Shown: piece after piece, positions 53,728 through 62,892 of the stretch
How positions within the stretch are numbered: the first letter of the stretch is position 1
How the letters are laid out: each line of letters begins with the position of its first letter
Source: Pandoraea thiooxydans
GTDB lineage: Bacteria; Pseudomonadota; Gammaproteobacteria; Burkholderiales; Burkholderiaceae
NCBI RefSeq assembly: GCF_001931675.1
Contig: NZ_CP014839.1
Span: 3,968,001-4,032,000, forward strand
DNA length: 64,000 nucleotides
Direction: 5' to 3'
Made by a program: the position numbers and the translations under genes
Notes under the pieces: model-generated
Database searches by the model: none
What the model saw: only the letters and a program-made list of their open reading frames with translations
What the model was told of the DNA's origin: nothing

Positions 53728-53757
53728 ATTTTAGAACCCATTAAGTTTTGGTGTCAA
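53728..53757 (-). promoter_or_regulatory. Sigma70 promoter of the polyamine-class ABC operon
   Basis: In minus-strand sense a perfect -35 TTGACA (53757-53752) and -10 TAAAAT (53733-53728) are separated by 18 bases. Transcription would start near 53,720, about 60 bases before the binding-protein start codon. This is the best promoter match seen in the window. Confidence 0.75.
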
Positions 53758-53813
53758 ACTAAAACACTTGTATTTTCTTTATTTAATGCACCATAACGAG
53801 GAAAACCGCTATA

Positions 53814-53848
53814 GAATATTGAACCAATAATTAATTGGTTCAATATTC
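53814..53848. promoter_or_regulatory. Perfect 15-bp inverted repeat touching the GntR start codon (operator)
   Basis: GAATATTGAACCAAT (53814-53828) and ATTGGTTCAATATTC (53834-53848) are exact reverse complements around five bases (AATTA). The right arm ends three bases before the GntR start codon. A TAGAAT -10-like hexamer (53812-53817) overlaps the left arm. Position and perfection point to an autoregulatory operator of the GntR/FCD protein. Confidence 0.8.
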
Positions 53849-53851
53849 GCC

Positions 53852-54517
53852 ATGCCTCAACACGAACCCGAAGCCCTTGCCGCCTTGCTCGCCTATGTCG
53901 CCGCGCAGCAACTCAACGAAGGCGACCCTTTGCCGGCCGAACGCCAGCTCGCGCTCACATTGGGGGTGAGCCGGCGCAAGCTGCGCGAGGCGCTGTCGCA
54001 CCTCGAACTCGAGGGGCGCGTCTGGCGCGGCGTGGGGCGCGGCACCTTCCTCGGCTCGCGGCCGCAAAAATTCGTTTCGGGTTTCGACGCGCTGTTTCGC
54101 GACACCAGCCCCGCCGACGTGATGGAGGCGCGCTTCATCATCGAACCGGCGGTAGCGGCCCTGGCGGCCACCAAGGCCAGCGCCGAAGATCTTCAGGAAA
54201 TCGAAAAATGCGTGCGCAAGAATGCCAGTGCACGCAACGACAGCGAATGGCAGCAATGGGACCACCGCTTCCACCACCTGATCGCGCAGGCCACACGCAA
54301 TCAGGCAATGATCGCCCTGATCGGCGCGATGAACAGCGCACGCGCGCAATCCGGCTGGCGCTCGCGCCGGATCGCCACGGTCGACGACGAAGGCCGGCGC
54401 CGCTCGGCCGCGCAGCACCGCGAAGTCTATGACGCGCTCGAAGCGCGCGACCCGGAGGCGGCCAGCGCCGCGATGCGCCGGCACCTGGTACAAGTGCAGA
54501 CGATCCTGCTGATGTGA
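53852..54517 (+). CDS. GntR-family regulator with FCD domain
   Basis: A 221-residue regulator: N-terminal winged helix (GDPLPAERQLALTLGVSRRKLREALSHLELEGRVWRGVGRGTF) and C-terminal all-helical FCD ligand domain. Putative metal ligands are the histidines in WDHRFHHLI, QHREVYDAL and RRHLVQVQ. FCD regulators usually sense organic acids. It is divergent from the polyamine-class ABC operon, its likely target. The start codon follows the operator palindrome directly and lacks a normal Shine-Dalgarno, so the transcript may be leaderless or poorly translated. Confidence 0.92.
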   Translation: MPQHEPEALAALLAYVAAQQLNEGDPLPAERQLALTLGVSRRKLREALSHLELEGRVWRGVGRGTFLGSRPQKFVSGFDALFRDTSPADVMEARFIIEPAVAALAATKASAEDLQEIEKCVRKNASARNDSEWQQWDHRFHHLIAQATRNQAMIALIGAMNSARAQSGWRSRRIATVDDEGRRRSAAQHREVYDALEARDPEAASAAMRRHLVQVQTILLM

Positions 54518-54585
54518 GCGCGGGCACGGCGTACGGACGCAGGGCGTAACATAACAACCTTTTCCCACTCATCGAGGTTGCCGTT

Positions 54586-54960
54586 ATGTTGATGAAAGCC
54601 CTGCGTGTCGGTCTGGGTCAGTTGGTCGTGCTGGGCGATGCGCTCAGCCGGCCGCGTGCGCAGCGCCGCTCGGCCGAAGCCCAGGCGCGCGTGGCCGCCG
54701 AGGCCGCGCATCTGTCGCTGTATCAGTTTCACGCCTGTCCGTTTTGCGTCAAGACGCGGCGCGCGCTGCATCGCCTGAACGTGCCGATGACGTTGCACGA
54801 CGTCAAAAAAGACCCGGCCGCGCGCGAGCGCCTGATGGCCGGCGGCGGCAAGGTGAAGGTACCCTGCCTGCATATTCAGGACAACGGCGAATCGCGCTGG
54901 CTGTACGAATCGAACGCGATCATCGCCTATCTGGACCAGCGCTTCGGCTCGATTGCCTGA
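54586..54960 (+). CDS. Glutaredoxin-like protein with N-terminal extension
   Basis: A 124-residue protein. The C-terminal 80 residues are a glutaredoxin/GST-N fold with the CPFC active site (Cys51 and Cys54), the cis-proline in VKVPCLHI and the glutathione-binding SNAIIAYL. The first 40 residues are hydrophobic then basic (MLMKALRVGLGQLVVLGDAL), possibly a membrane anchor or amphipathic helix. This layout matches a group of glutathione-dependent reductases known from gammaproteobacteria too. GAGG lies 8 bases before the ATG. It is monocistronic and convergent with the RND operon. Confidence 0.85.
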   Translation: MLMKALRVGLGQLVVLGDALSRPRAQRRSAEAQARVAAEAAHLSLYQFHACPFCVKTRRALHRLNVPMTLHDVKKDPAARERLMAGGGKVKVPCLHIQDNGESRWLYESNAIIAYLDQRFGSIA

Positions 54961-54995
54961 GCCCGCCGGGGCCGCGCGGCCAGCGCGCCGCCGCC

Positions 54996-56483
54996 TCAAT
55001 GCGGCTGCGCCGATGGCGTCGGCCGTGGCGATTGCACCGAAGCGCCCTGCAACGCGTCGGCCGACCAGCCGCCGCCCAGGTCGCCGATCAGCGACGCGGT
55101 ACTGAGCAGGCGCTGCGCCTGCACGCTCAGGGCACTTTGCTGCGCGCTCAACTGCGTGGCCTGCGCGGTCGCCACGGTGGTGTAGTCGACCGTGCCGGCT
55201 TCGTATTCGCGCCGCGCGATCTCGGTGCCGCGCGTCGCATCGCGCACCGCCGCATCGAGCACCTCGGCCTGCCGGGCAAGCACGTGCAGACCCGAGAGGT
55301 CGTTCTCGACATTCTGAAACGCACTGAGCACGGTGCCCCGGTAGTTGGCCTCGGCCGCGTCATAAGCGGCCCGGGCCGCATCCACCTGCGCGCTGCGCTG
55401 ACCGCCGTCGAACAGTGTCTGCCCGACATCGGCGCCCAGCGACCAGACGCGATTGGCCGCGTGCAGCAATCCGGCCAGCGGCGACTGCGTGAAGCCCGCC
55501 ACGGCCGATAGCGAGATAGTCGGGTAATAGGCCGCCACGGCCACGCCGATGGCCGCATTCTGCGCGGCCATCTTGCGCTCGGCCACGGCGATGTCGGGGC
55601 GCCGCTGCAGCAGCGTCGAGGGCACGCCGACTGGGATCTCGGGCAGCGTCGGCAGCGCGGTGCCGGGCGCAATGTCGAGGTCTTGCGGATTCTTGCCGAC
55701 CAGCACGGCAATCGCATGTGCGTACTGGGCCCGCGCCACGCCCAGCCCGATCAGGCTGGCCTGGGCGTTTTCGAGTTGCGTGCGCGCGGCGATCAGGTCG
55801 GACGGCGGCACCGTGCCGGCACGGTCCTTCTCAGTGACCACGCGCAGATATTGTTCGTCGGACGCCACCGTCTGCCGCAGCAGTTCGGCGCTGGCATCGT
55901 TGATGCGCAGCTCGATGACCGTGGTGGCCAGCGCGATCTGCTCGGACAGCGTGGCGTTGGCCAGCGTCGCTTCGCTGGCCTGGGCCGTGGCGGTGTTTTG
56001 CTCGATGCCGCGCCGCACTTCGCCCCACAGGTCGGGCGCCCAGCTGATATTGCCTTCGAGCGATCCCGAGTCGCTCACCGAGCGGCCGAACCCGGCGCTG
56101 CTCGAGACGTTGCCGCTCGCGCTGTGCTGGCGGGTCGCCGAGCCGGTGAGGCCCAGCACCGGAAACAGGCCGCTGCGCGCCAGGCGCACTTCGGCCAGCG
56201 CTTGCCGGTAGTTGGCATAGGCCTGCCGCACACTCTGGTTGGAGACCGACACCATCGGCTCGAGGCGATCGAGCAACGGGTCATGAAAGGCGGTCCACCA
56301 ATCGCCCTTGGGGCCGGCCGCGGCACCGGGCGAGGCCGGCGTCCAGCCGGGCAGCGGTTGGTAGTGCGCGGGCACGGCCACCGCCGGACGATGGTAGTCG
56401 GGGCCGACCATGCAGCCGGCGAGCCCCAGCGAGAGCGCCACGGCCAGCGTTGCCGGAAGCGGGGAGGGAAGCCTGGTTTTCAT
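54996..56483 (-). CDS. RND efflux outer membrane lipoprotein, NodT/OprM type
   Basis: A 495-residue TolC-like outer membrane factor. The lipoprotein signal ends in LGLAGC (lipidated Cys24), followed by MVGPDYHRPAV, the standard NodT-family start. Two OEP repeats follow with the long alpha-barrel helices. The start overlaps the stop of the preceding permease gene (ATGA at 56480-56483); earlier in-frame starts are rejected. It completes the adaptor, permease, permease, outer-membrane-factor operon, like OpmB in MuxABC-OpmB. Confidence 0.93.
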   Translation of the reverse strand: MKTRLPSPLPATLAVALSLGLAGCMVGPDYHRPAVAVPAHYQPLPGWTPASPGAAAGPKGDWWTAFHDPLLDRLEPMVSVSNQSVRQAYANYRQALAEVRLARSGLFPVLGLTGSATRQHSASGNVSSSAGFGRSVSDSGSLEGNISWAPDLWGEVRRGIEQNTATAQASEATLANATLSEQIALATTVIELRINDASAELLRQTVASDEQYLRVVTEKDRAGTVPPSDLIAARTQLENAQASLIGLGVARAQYAHAIAVLVGKNPQDLDIAPGTALPTLPEIPVGVPSTLLQRRPDIAVAERKMAAQNAAIGVAVAAYYPTISLSAVAGFTQSPLAGLLHAANRVWSLGADVGQTLFDGGQRSAQVDAARAAYDAAEANYRGTVLSAFQNVENDLSGLHVLARQAEVLDAAVRDATRGTEIARREYEAGTVDYTTVATAQATQLSAQQSALSVQAQRLLSTASLIGDLGGGWSADALQGASVQSPRPTPSAQPH

Positions 56484-59400
56484 GCGTTGGTGTCCGATTG
56501 TCTGTTCCATGGCAAGCCCGCCGACCACTTGATGAACTTGCCGCGCAAACGGTCGAGATACAGGTAGATCACCGGTGTCGTGTACAGGGTGAACATCTGG
56601 CTGAGAATCAGCCCGCCCATCACCGTGATGCCCAGCGGCTGGCGCAGCGCCGAGCCCTGGCCGAGCCCGATGGCCAGCGGCGCGGCGCCCAGCACGGCCG
56701 CCGCGGTGGTCATCATGATCGGCCGCAGCCGGATCACGGCGGCGTCGTGAATCGCCTGCTTGGCGTCCATGCCCTGATCGCGCTGCAGGCGAATCGCGAC
56801 GTCGACCATCATGATGCCGTTCTTCTTGACGATGCCGATCAGCAAAATGATGCCGATCATCGCAATCACCGAGAACGGCGTGCCGAAAATCAGCAGCGCC
56901 AGGGTCGCGCCGATGCCGGCCGAGGGCAGGGTCGACAGGATCGTGATCGGGTGAATGGTGTTCTCGTAGAGAATGCCGAGCACCAGGTAGACCACCCCCA
57001 GCGCGGCCAGGATCAGCAACGGGATGGTGCCCATCGACTGCGCGTAGGCCTGCGCGGCGCCGGCGAAGGCGCCGTGGATGCTGGCCGGCATTTCGATGTC
57101 CTGCTCGGCCTGGTTGATGGCCACCGCCGCCTGGCTGAGCGAGCCGCCCACCGGCAGGTTGAAGGAGATCGTCCCGGCCACCAGCCCGCCCTGGTGATTG
57201 ACCTGGGTTGCGGTGTGGCTGGTGGAGTACGTCATCAGCGCTGTCAGCGGCACCATGGTCTCGCCGGCGGTGCTCAGCGCGCTGCCGCTGGAGGCGCCGC
57301 CCTTGCTGTTGGAAATGCTGTTGGTGCGCTGGTTGGCCTCGGCGTCGGCGTTGAGCGCGTTGGTCGAGGTCGACGCGGCGCCCGCGCTGGCGACCGATAC
57401 CAGCGCGCTCGACATCTGCGACTGGGCGGTGCCGCTGGGGTTGCCGGCCGCCTTGCTCAGGTGGATCCGCTCGAGCGCCTGAGGGTACTGCGCGTACTTG
57501 GGCGCGACTTCCATCACCACGAAATACTGGTTGAGCGGGTTGTAGATGGTCGAGACGGTGCGCTGGCCAAACGCGTCGTACAGCGTGTTGTCGATCTGGT
57601 TCGGTTCGAAGCCGTAACGCGCCGCGGTGGCCCGGTCGATATGGATCTCGGTCTGCAGGCCGTGCTGCTGCAAATCGGTGTTGACGTCACGCACCTGGCC
57701 CGGATACTTGCCCAGCGCGCTCACCAGTTTGGGCACCCAGGTGAAGAGCGCGTCGGCATCGTCGCCGGTGAGCGTGTATTGATATTCGGCGGCCGACTGC
57801 CGGCCGCCCACGCGCAAGTCCTGCTGCGCCTGCAGGAACAGCCGCGCGCCCGAGACGCGGTCGAGCTTGGGCCGCAGGCGGCTGACCACCTGCGCGGCCG
57901 AGACGTGCCGCTGGGCCAGCGGCTTGAGCTCGATGAAAACCACCGCGGTATTGAGCGCGCGCCCGCCGGTAAAGCCGGCTACCGATTCGACCGCCGGGTC
58001 CTGCTGCACGATCGATTGCAGCTGGGCGAGCTTTTTCTTCATGGCGGGGAACGAAATGCTCTGGTCGGCGATGATCTGTCCGATCAGGATGCCGGTGTCC
58101 TGCTCCGGGAAAAACGTCGAGGGCAGCAGCTTGAACAGGAACACGTTGAGCACCAGCAGCGCGATCAGCAGCAGGCCGACCAGGCGCGCATGGTCGAGCG
58201 CGACGGTGAGCGAGCGCGCATAGGCCGCCTTGAAGCGCTCGAACTGCCGCTCGACCCAGGCGCCCCAGCGGGTGCGCGAATGCGCGGCACTCTTGCGGGT
58301 GAGCAAATAGGCGCACATCATCGGCGTGATGGTCAGCGAGATCACCAGCGAGATCAGGATGGCGATCGACAGCGTGACCGCGAATTCGTGGAACAGCATG
58401 CCGACGATGCCCGGCATCAGCAGAATCGGCAGGAACACCGCGATCAGCGACAGGCTCATCGCGAGCACCGTGAAGCTGACCTCGGCGCTGCCCTGCAAGG
58501 CCGCCTCGCGCGGGCTCAGGCCCGCCTCGAGGTGGCGCATGATGTTCTCGAGCACCACCACCGCATCGTCGACCACGAAGCCGGTGCCGACCGTCAGGGC
58601 CATCAGCGAGAGGTTGTCGATGCTGTAGCCGAGCAGATACATCGGCCCGAAGGTGCCGATGATCGACAGCGGCAAGGCCACCGCCGGAATCAGCAGCGCG
58701 CGCGGCGAGCGCAGGAACACGAACACCACGCCGACCACCAGCAGCACGGCGAGAAACAGCGAGCGCTCGGTGTCGTCCACCGATGCCTTGACCGACTGCG
58801 AATGATCGAGCGCCACGCCCACGCGAATCCCGCTGGGCAGGCTCGCCTCGACGCTCGGCAGCACCTTGCGGATCTGGTCGACGGTCTGCACCACATTGCT
58901 GCCCGGGCGCGGATAAACGATCACCAGCACCGCCGACTTGCCGTTGTAGAGGCCGGCGTTGCGAATGTTTTCATTCGAATCGACCACCTCGGCGACGTCG
59001 CGCAGCAGTACCGGCGCGCCGTTGCGATAGGCGATCACGAGATCGCGGTAGGGCGCCGCCTCGTTGATCTGGTCGTTCGAGAGCACCATGAACCGCTGCC
59101 CGGCCTGGTCGAGATAACCCTTGGCGCTATTGGCGTTGGCCGCGGCCAGCGCGGCCCGCACATCTTCCAGGCCGATGCCGTAGCTGTTGAGCTTGTCCGG
59201 CTCGAGCTCGACCCGCACGCTGGGCAATGCGCCGCCGCCCAGCGTGATCTCGCCGACCCCGTCGACCTGCGAGAGCTGCTGCAGGATCACCGAGCTGGCG
59301 GAGTCGTAGAGCTGCGCCTTGGTCAGCGTGTCGGAGGTCAGCGCCAGCACCATCACCGGCGAGTCGGCCGGGTTGAACTCGCGGTAGCTGGGGTTGCCGC

Positions 59401-59770
59401 GCAGGGTGGTCGGCAAATCGGCGCGCGCGGCCTGGATCGCCGCCTCGACGTCGCGCGCGGCGCCGTTGATGTCGCGCTTGAGCCCGAACACGGTGATGAT
59501 GCGCGTCGAGCCGACACTGCTCGTCGAGGTCATCTCGTTGACGTCGGCGATGGTGCCCAGCCGCCGCTCGAGCGGCGCGGCCACCGTCGCGGCCATGGTC
59601 TCGGGGCTGGCGCCGGCCATGTTGGCCTGCACCACCACCACCGGGTAAGCGACGTTGGGCAGCGGCGCGACCGGCAGCTGAAAATAGGCCAGCACGCCCG
59701 ACAGAAGAATCGCGATGGCCAGCAGCGTGGTCGCCACCGGCCGCCGGATAAAGAGCGCCGAGAGATTCAC
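56480..59770 (-). CDS. mdtC: RND multidrug efflux permease, MdtC/MuxC-like, with a Ser/Ala-rich insert
   Basis: A 1,096-residue RND pump with 12 predicted helices in two halves and large periplasmic loops. TM4 carries the proton-relay pair in GFVVDDAVVVLENI (Asp401, Asp402). It is about 60 residues longer than usual members. The extra length is a low-complexity Ser/Ala/Asn/Thr-rich block at about residues 772-838 (57257-57457), just before the conserved VPLTAL strand of the second periplasmic half. The start is GTG at 59768-59770, overlapping the stop of the MdtB-like gene (GTGA). It probably forms a mixed trimer with the MdtB-like protein. Confidence 0.9.
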   Translation of the reverse strand: MNLSALFIRRPVATTLLAIAILLSGVLAYFQLPVAPLPNVAYPVVVVQANMAGASPETMAATVAAPLERRLGTIADVNEMTSTSSVGSTRIITVFGLKRDINGAARDVEAAIQAARADLPTTLRGNPSYREFNPADSPVMVLALTSDTLTKAQLYDSASSVILQQLSQVDGVGEITLGGGALPSVRVELEPDKLNSYGIGLEDVRAALAAANANSAKGYLDQAGQRFMVLSNDQINEAAPYRDLVIAYRNGAPVLLRDVAEVVDSNENIRNAGLYNGKSAVLVIVYPRPGSNVVQTVDQIRKVLPSVEASLPSGIRVGVALDHSQSVKASVDDTERSLFLAVLLVVGVVFVFLRSPRALLIPAVALPLSIIGTFGPMYLLGYSIDNLSLMALTVGTGFVVDDAVVVLENIMRHLEAGLSPREAALQGSAEVSFTVLAMSLSLIAVFLPILLMPGIVGMLFHEFAVTLSIAILISLVISLTITPMMCAYLLTRKSAAHSRTRWGAWVERQFERFKAAYARSLTVALDHARLVGLLLIALLVLNVFLFKLLPSTFFPEQDTGILIGQIIADQSISFPAMKKKLAQLQSIVQQDPAVESVAGFTGGRALNTAVVFIELKPLAQRHVSAAQVVSRLRPKLDRVSGARLFLQAQQDLRVGGRQSAAEYQYTLTGDDADALFTWVPKLVSALGKYPGQVRDVNTDLQQHGLQTEIHIDRATAARYGFEPNQIDNTLYDAFGQRTVSTIYNPLNQYFVVMEVAPKYAQYPQALERIHLSKAAGNPSGTAQSQMSSALVSVASAGAASTSTNALNADAEANQRTNSISNSKGGASSGSALSTAGETMVPLTALMTYSTSHTATQVNHQGGLVAGTISFNLPVGGSLSQAAVAINQAEQDIEMPASIHGAFAGAAQAYAQSMGTIPLLILAALGVVYLVLGILYENTIHPITILSTLPSAGIGATLALLIFGTPFSVIAMIGIILLIGIVKKNGIMMVDVAIRLQRDQGMDAKQAIHDAAVIRLRPIMMTTAAAVLGAAPLAIGLGQGSALRQPLGITVMGGLILSQMFTLYTTPVIYLYLDRLRGKFIKWSAGLPWNRQSDTNA

Positions 59771-62700
59771 GGCGCACCCTCGGCGGGCTGCTCGCGCGGC
59801 TTACCGCGCACGCGCCGCGCGAGCCGGTCGAAGAACAGGTAAATCACCGGCGTGGTGAACAGCGTCAGCAATTGGCTCAGCAGCAGGCCGCCGATGATCG
59901 CCAGGCCCAGCGGGCGGCGCAGCTCGGAGCCGGTGCCCGTGCCCAGCAGCATCGGCAGGGCGCCCAGCATGGCCGCCAGGGTGGTCATCAGAATCGGCCT
60001 GAACCGCAGCAGCGACGCCTCGAAGATCGCCTCGCGCGGCGCCTTGCCGCGCTGGCGCTCGGCGTCGAGCGCGAAGTCGACGATCATGATGGCGTTCTTC
60101 TTGACGATGCCGATCAGCAAGACGATACCGATGATGCCGATCACGTCCAGGTCGCTGCCGGCAAGCATCAGCGCGAGCAGCGCGCCGATGCCCGCCGAGG
60201 GCAGCGTCGAGAGGATCGTCACCGGATGGATGAAGCTCTCGTAGAGCACGCCCAGCACGATATACACGGCGACCAGCGCCGCCGCCAACAGGTACACCTC
60301 GCTGGAGAGCGACTCCTGGAACGCCTGCGCGGCGCCCTGGAAGGCGCTGGTGATCGAGCGCGGCAAATGGCTGGCCTGCTCGGCCTGCCCGATCGCCTTG
60401 ACCGCCGTGCTCAGCGAAGCGCCCTGGGCCAGGTTGAACGAGATGGTGACCGCCGGGAACTGCGCCAGATGGTTGATCACCAGCGGCGACTTGACGATCT
60501 GCAGGTTGGCGATCTGCTTGAGCGGCACCTGGCCGGTGCCCGCCGTCTGGCTCGGCAGGTACAGGTCGCCCAACGCCTGCAGATTCGGCAACGACTGCGG
60601 CTTGGCCACCAGAATCACGCGATATTGGTTGGCCTGCTGAAAGATGGTCGAGACGATGCGCTGGCCCAGCGCGTCGTACAGCGCGTTGTCGACGGTCGCC
60701 GCGGTAATGCCGTAGCGCGCGGCCAGCTGCCGATTGAGCTCGACGTTCACGCTCAGGCCCTGGTTGTCGAGATCGCTGGTCACGTCGGTAATCGACGGGA
60801 TCTGCTTCATGCGCTCGAGCAGCCCCGGCACGTATTGCTCGAAGGTCTGCTGGTTGGGCCCGCGCAGCACCAGCTTGTACTGGTTGGGCGAGACCGTGGT
60901 GTCGAGCGTGAGATCCTGCTCGGGCTGGAGGTACAGCTTGATGCCCGGCACGCCGGCGACTTCCTGCCCCAGGCGGCGGGCAATCTGGCGGGCGGTGAGC
61001 GAGCGCTGGTCGTGCGGGCGCAGGTTGATCAGGAAGCGGCCGTTGTTGAGCGTGGCGTTGGTGCCGTCGATGCCCACGTAGGAAGTCAGCGAGGTGACGT
61101 CGGGGTCTTTCAGGATCGCCTCGGCCAGCGCGCTCTGGCGCTCGGCCATTACCTTGTAGGAGACCGAATTGTCGGCCACGCTGATGCCCTGGATCACGCC
61201 GACGTCCTGTACCGGAAACAAGCCCTTGGGAATCGCCACGTACAAAAACACCGTGAGCGCCAGCGTGCCGAGCGCCACCGCCAGCGTCAGGCCCTGGTGA
61301 TCGAGCACCCAGTGCAGGCCGCGCTCGTAGGCGGCCAGCGTCTTGTCGAAGGCGCGCTCGCTGATGCGCTCGAAACGGCTCGGATGGCGCTGCGCCCGCG
61401 CGCGCAGCAGGCGCGCGCACAGCATCGGCACCAGCGTGAGCGAGACCACCGCCGAGATGACGATGGTGACGGCCAGCGTCACGGCGAATTCGCTGAACAG
61501 GCGCCCGATCACGCCGCCCATGAACAGCAGCGGGATCAGCACGGCGATCAGGGAGACCGTCAGCGACAGAATCGTGAAGCCGATCTGGCCGGCGCCTTCG
61601 AGCGCCGCCTGCAACGGCGTCTTGCCCTCTTCGAGATAACGCACGATGTTCTCGATCATCACGATCGAGTCGTCGACCACGAAGCCGGTGGCGATGATCA
61701 GTGCCATCAGCGACAGATTGTCGATCGAGTAATTGAGCTCGTACATCATTGCCAGCGTGCCGATCAGCGAGACCGGCACCGAGATGCTGGGGATGATGGT
61801 GGCCGGCAGATTGCGCAGGAACACGAAGATCACCAGCACCACCAGCGCCACGGCCAGCACCAGCTCGAGCGCCGCGTCGGACACCGAAGCGCGGATCACG
61901 CCGGTGCTGTCGGAGACCACCGCGACGTGCATGCCGGCCGGCAGCGCCGCCTCGAGCCGGGGCAGGGCTTTCGTGATCTGGTCGACAGTGGCGATCACGT
62001 TCGCCCCCGGCTGGCGCCGCACGTTGAGAATGATCGCCGGCGTGCGGTTGTACCAGGCGCCCTGCTCGACGTTCTGCGCGGCCTGGCTGACGTGGGCGAC
62101 GTCGCGCAGGTACACCGGTGCGCCGTTGCGATAAGCGATCACCGTGTCGAGATAGCCGGCCGGGTCCTTGATCTGGTCGTTGGCGTTGATCGTGTAGTCG
62201 AGCTCGGGGCCGTCGAAATTGCCCTTGGGCTGGCTGACGTTGACGGTGTTGAGCAGCGTGCGCAGATCGTCGATATTCAGGCCGTAGGCGGCCAGCTTCT
62301 GCGGATCGGCCTCGACCCGCACCGCCGGCACGTTGCCGCCGGCGGCGGTGACCTGGCCCACGCCGGGCACTTCGGCGATTTTCGCGGCGAGCCGGTTATT
62401 GGCGACATCCTGCAGCTGGGTCAGCGACATCGACTTGGAAGTCAGCGCCAGCGTCAGGATCGGCTGGTCGGCCGGATTGACCTTGGCGTAGGTCGGCGGC
62501 GCCGGCAACCCGCTGGGCAGCAGGCTGTTGGCCGCGTTGATGGCCTGCTGGACGTTTTGCTGGGCGACGTCGAGATTGAGCGCGAGGTTGAATTGCAGCG
62601 TGATGACCGAGGCGCCCTCGGAGCTGTACGACACCATCTGCTGCAGGCCGGGGATCTCGCCGAGCTGCACCTCCAGCGGCGCGGTCACGGTGGTGGCCAT

Positions 62701-62874
62701 CACGTCGGGGCTGGCGCCCGGGTAGAAGGTCGTCACCTGGATGGTCGGGTAATCGACGTCGGGCAGCGACGAGACCGGCAAAAAGCGAATCGCCACCAGC
62801 CCCACCAGCACGAAGGCGATCATCAGCAGCAGCGTGGCCACCGGCCGCAGAATGAACAGGCGGGAGATATTCAT
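59767..62874 (-). CDS. mdtB: RND multidrug efflux permease, MdtB/MuxB-like
   Basis: A 1,035-residue RND permease with the normal family length. It begins MNISRLFILRPVATLLLMIA; TM4 holds GFVVDDSIVMIENIV with the two proton-relay aspartates. Helix and loop order is complete in both halves. Two different RND subunits encoded side by side and coupled by a 4-base overlap are the mark of MdtABC/MuxABC systems, where the B subunit is thought to drive proton flow and the C subunit to bind drug. It begins 18 bases after the adaptor gene. Confidence 0.92.
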   Translation of the reverse strand: MNISRLFILRPVATLLLMIAFVLVGLVAIRFLPVSSLPDVDYPTIQVTTFYPGASPDVMATTVTAPLEVQLGEIPGLQQMVSYSSEGASVITLQFNLALNLDVAQQNVQQAINAANSLLPSGLPAPPTYAKVNPADQPILTLALTSKSMSLTQLQDVANNRLAAKIAEVPGVGQVTAAGGNVPAVRVEADPQKLAAYGLNIDDLRTLLNTVNVSQPKGNFDGPELDYTINANDQIKDPAGYLDTVIAYRNGAPVYLRDVAHVSQAAQNVEQGAWYNRTPAIILNVRRQPGANVIATVDQITKALPRLEAALPAGMHVAVVSDSTGVIRASVSDAALELVLAVALVVLVIFVFLRNLPATIIPSISVPVSLIGTLAMMYELNYSIDNLSLMALIIATGFVVDDSIVMIENIVRYLEEGKTPLQAALEGAGQIGFTILSLTVSLIAVLIPLLFMGGVIGRLFSEFAVTLAVTIVISAVVSLTLVPMLCARLLRARAQRHPSRFERISERAFDKTLAAYERGLHWVLDHQGLTLAVALGTLALTVFLYVAIPKGLFPVQDVGVIQGISVADNSVSYKVMAERQSALAEAILKDPDVTSLTSYVGIDGTNATLNNGRFLINLRPHDQRSLTARQIARRLGQEVAGVPGIKLYLQPEQDLTLDTTVSPNQYKLVLRGPNQQTFEQYVPGLLERMKQIPSITDVTSDLDNQGLSVNVELNRQLAARYGITAATVDNALYDALGQRIVSTIFQQANQYRVILVAKPQSLPNLQALGDLYLPSQTAGTGQVPLKQIANLQIVKSPLVINHLAQFPAVTISFNLAQGASLSTAVKAIGQAEQASHLPRSITSAFQGAAQAFQESLSSEVYLLAAALVAVYIVLGVLYESFIHPVTILSTLPSAGIGALLALMLAGSDLDVIGIIGIVLLIGIVKKNAIMIVDFALDAERQRGKAPREAIFEASLLRFRPILMTTLAAMLGALPMLLGTGTGSELRRPLGLAIIGGLLLSQLLTLFTTPVIYLFFDRLARRVRGKPREQPAEGAP

Positions 62875-62892
62875 CGGCGCGCGACCCGCTGG

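Noticed and set aside
56450-59842. Open frame of 1,130 codons antisense to the MdtC-like gene
   Set aside because: The longest frame in the window, but it mirrors an RND permease with proton-relay residues and family motifs. Translation is low-complexity Arg/Gln/His.
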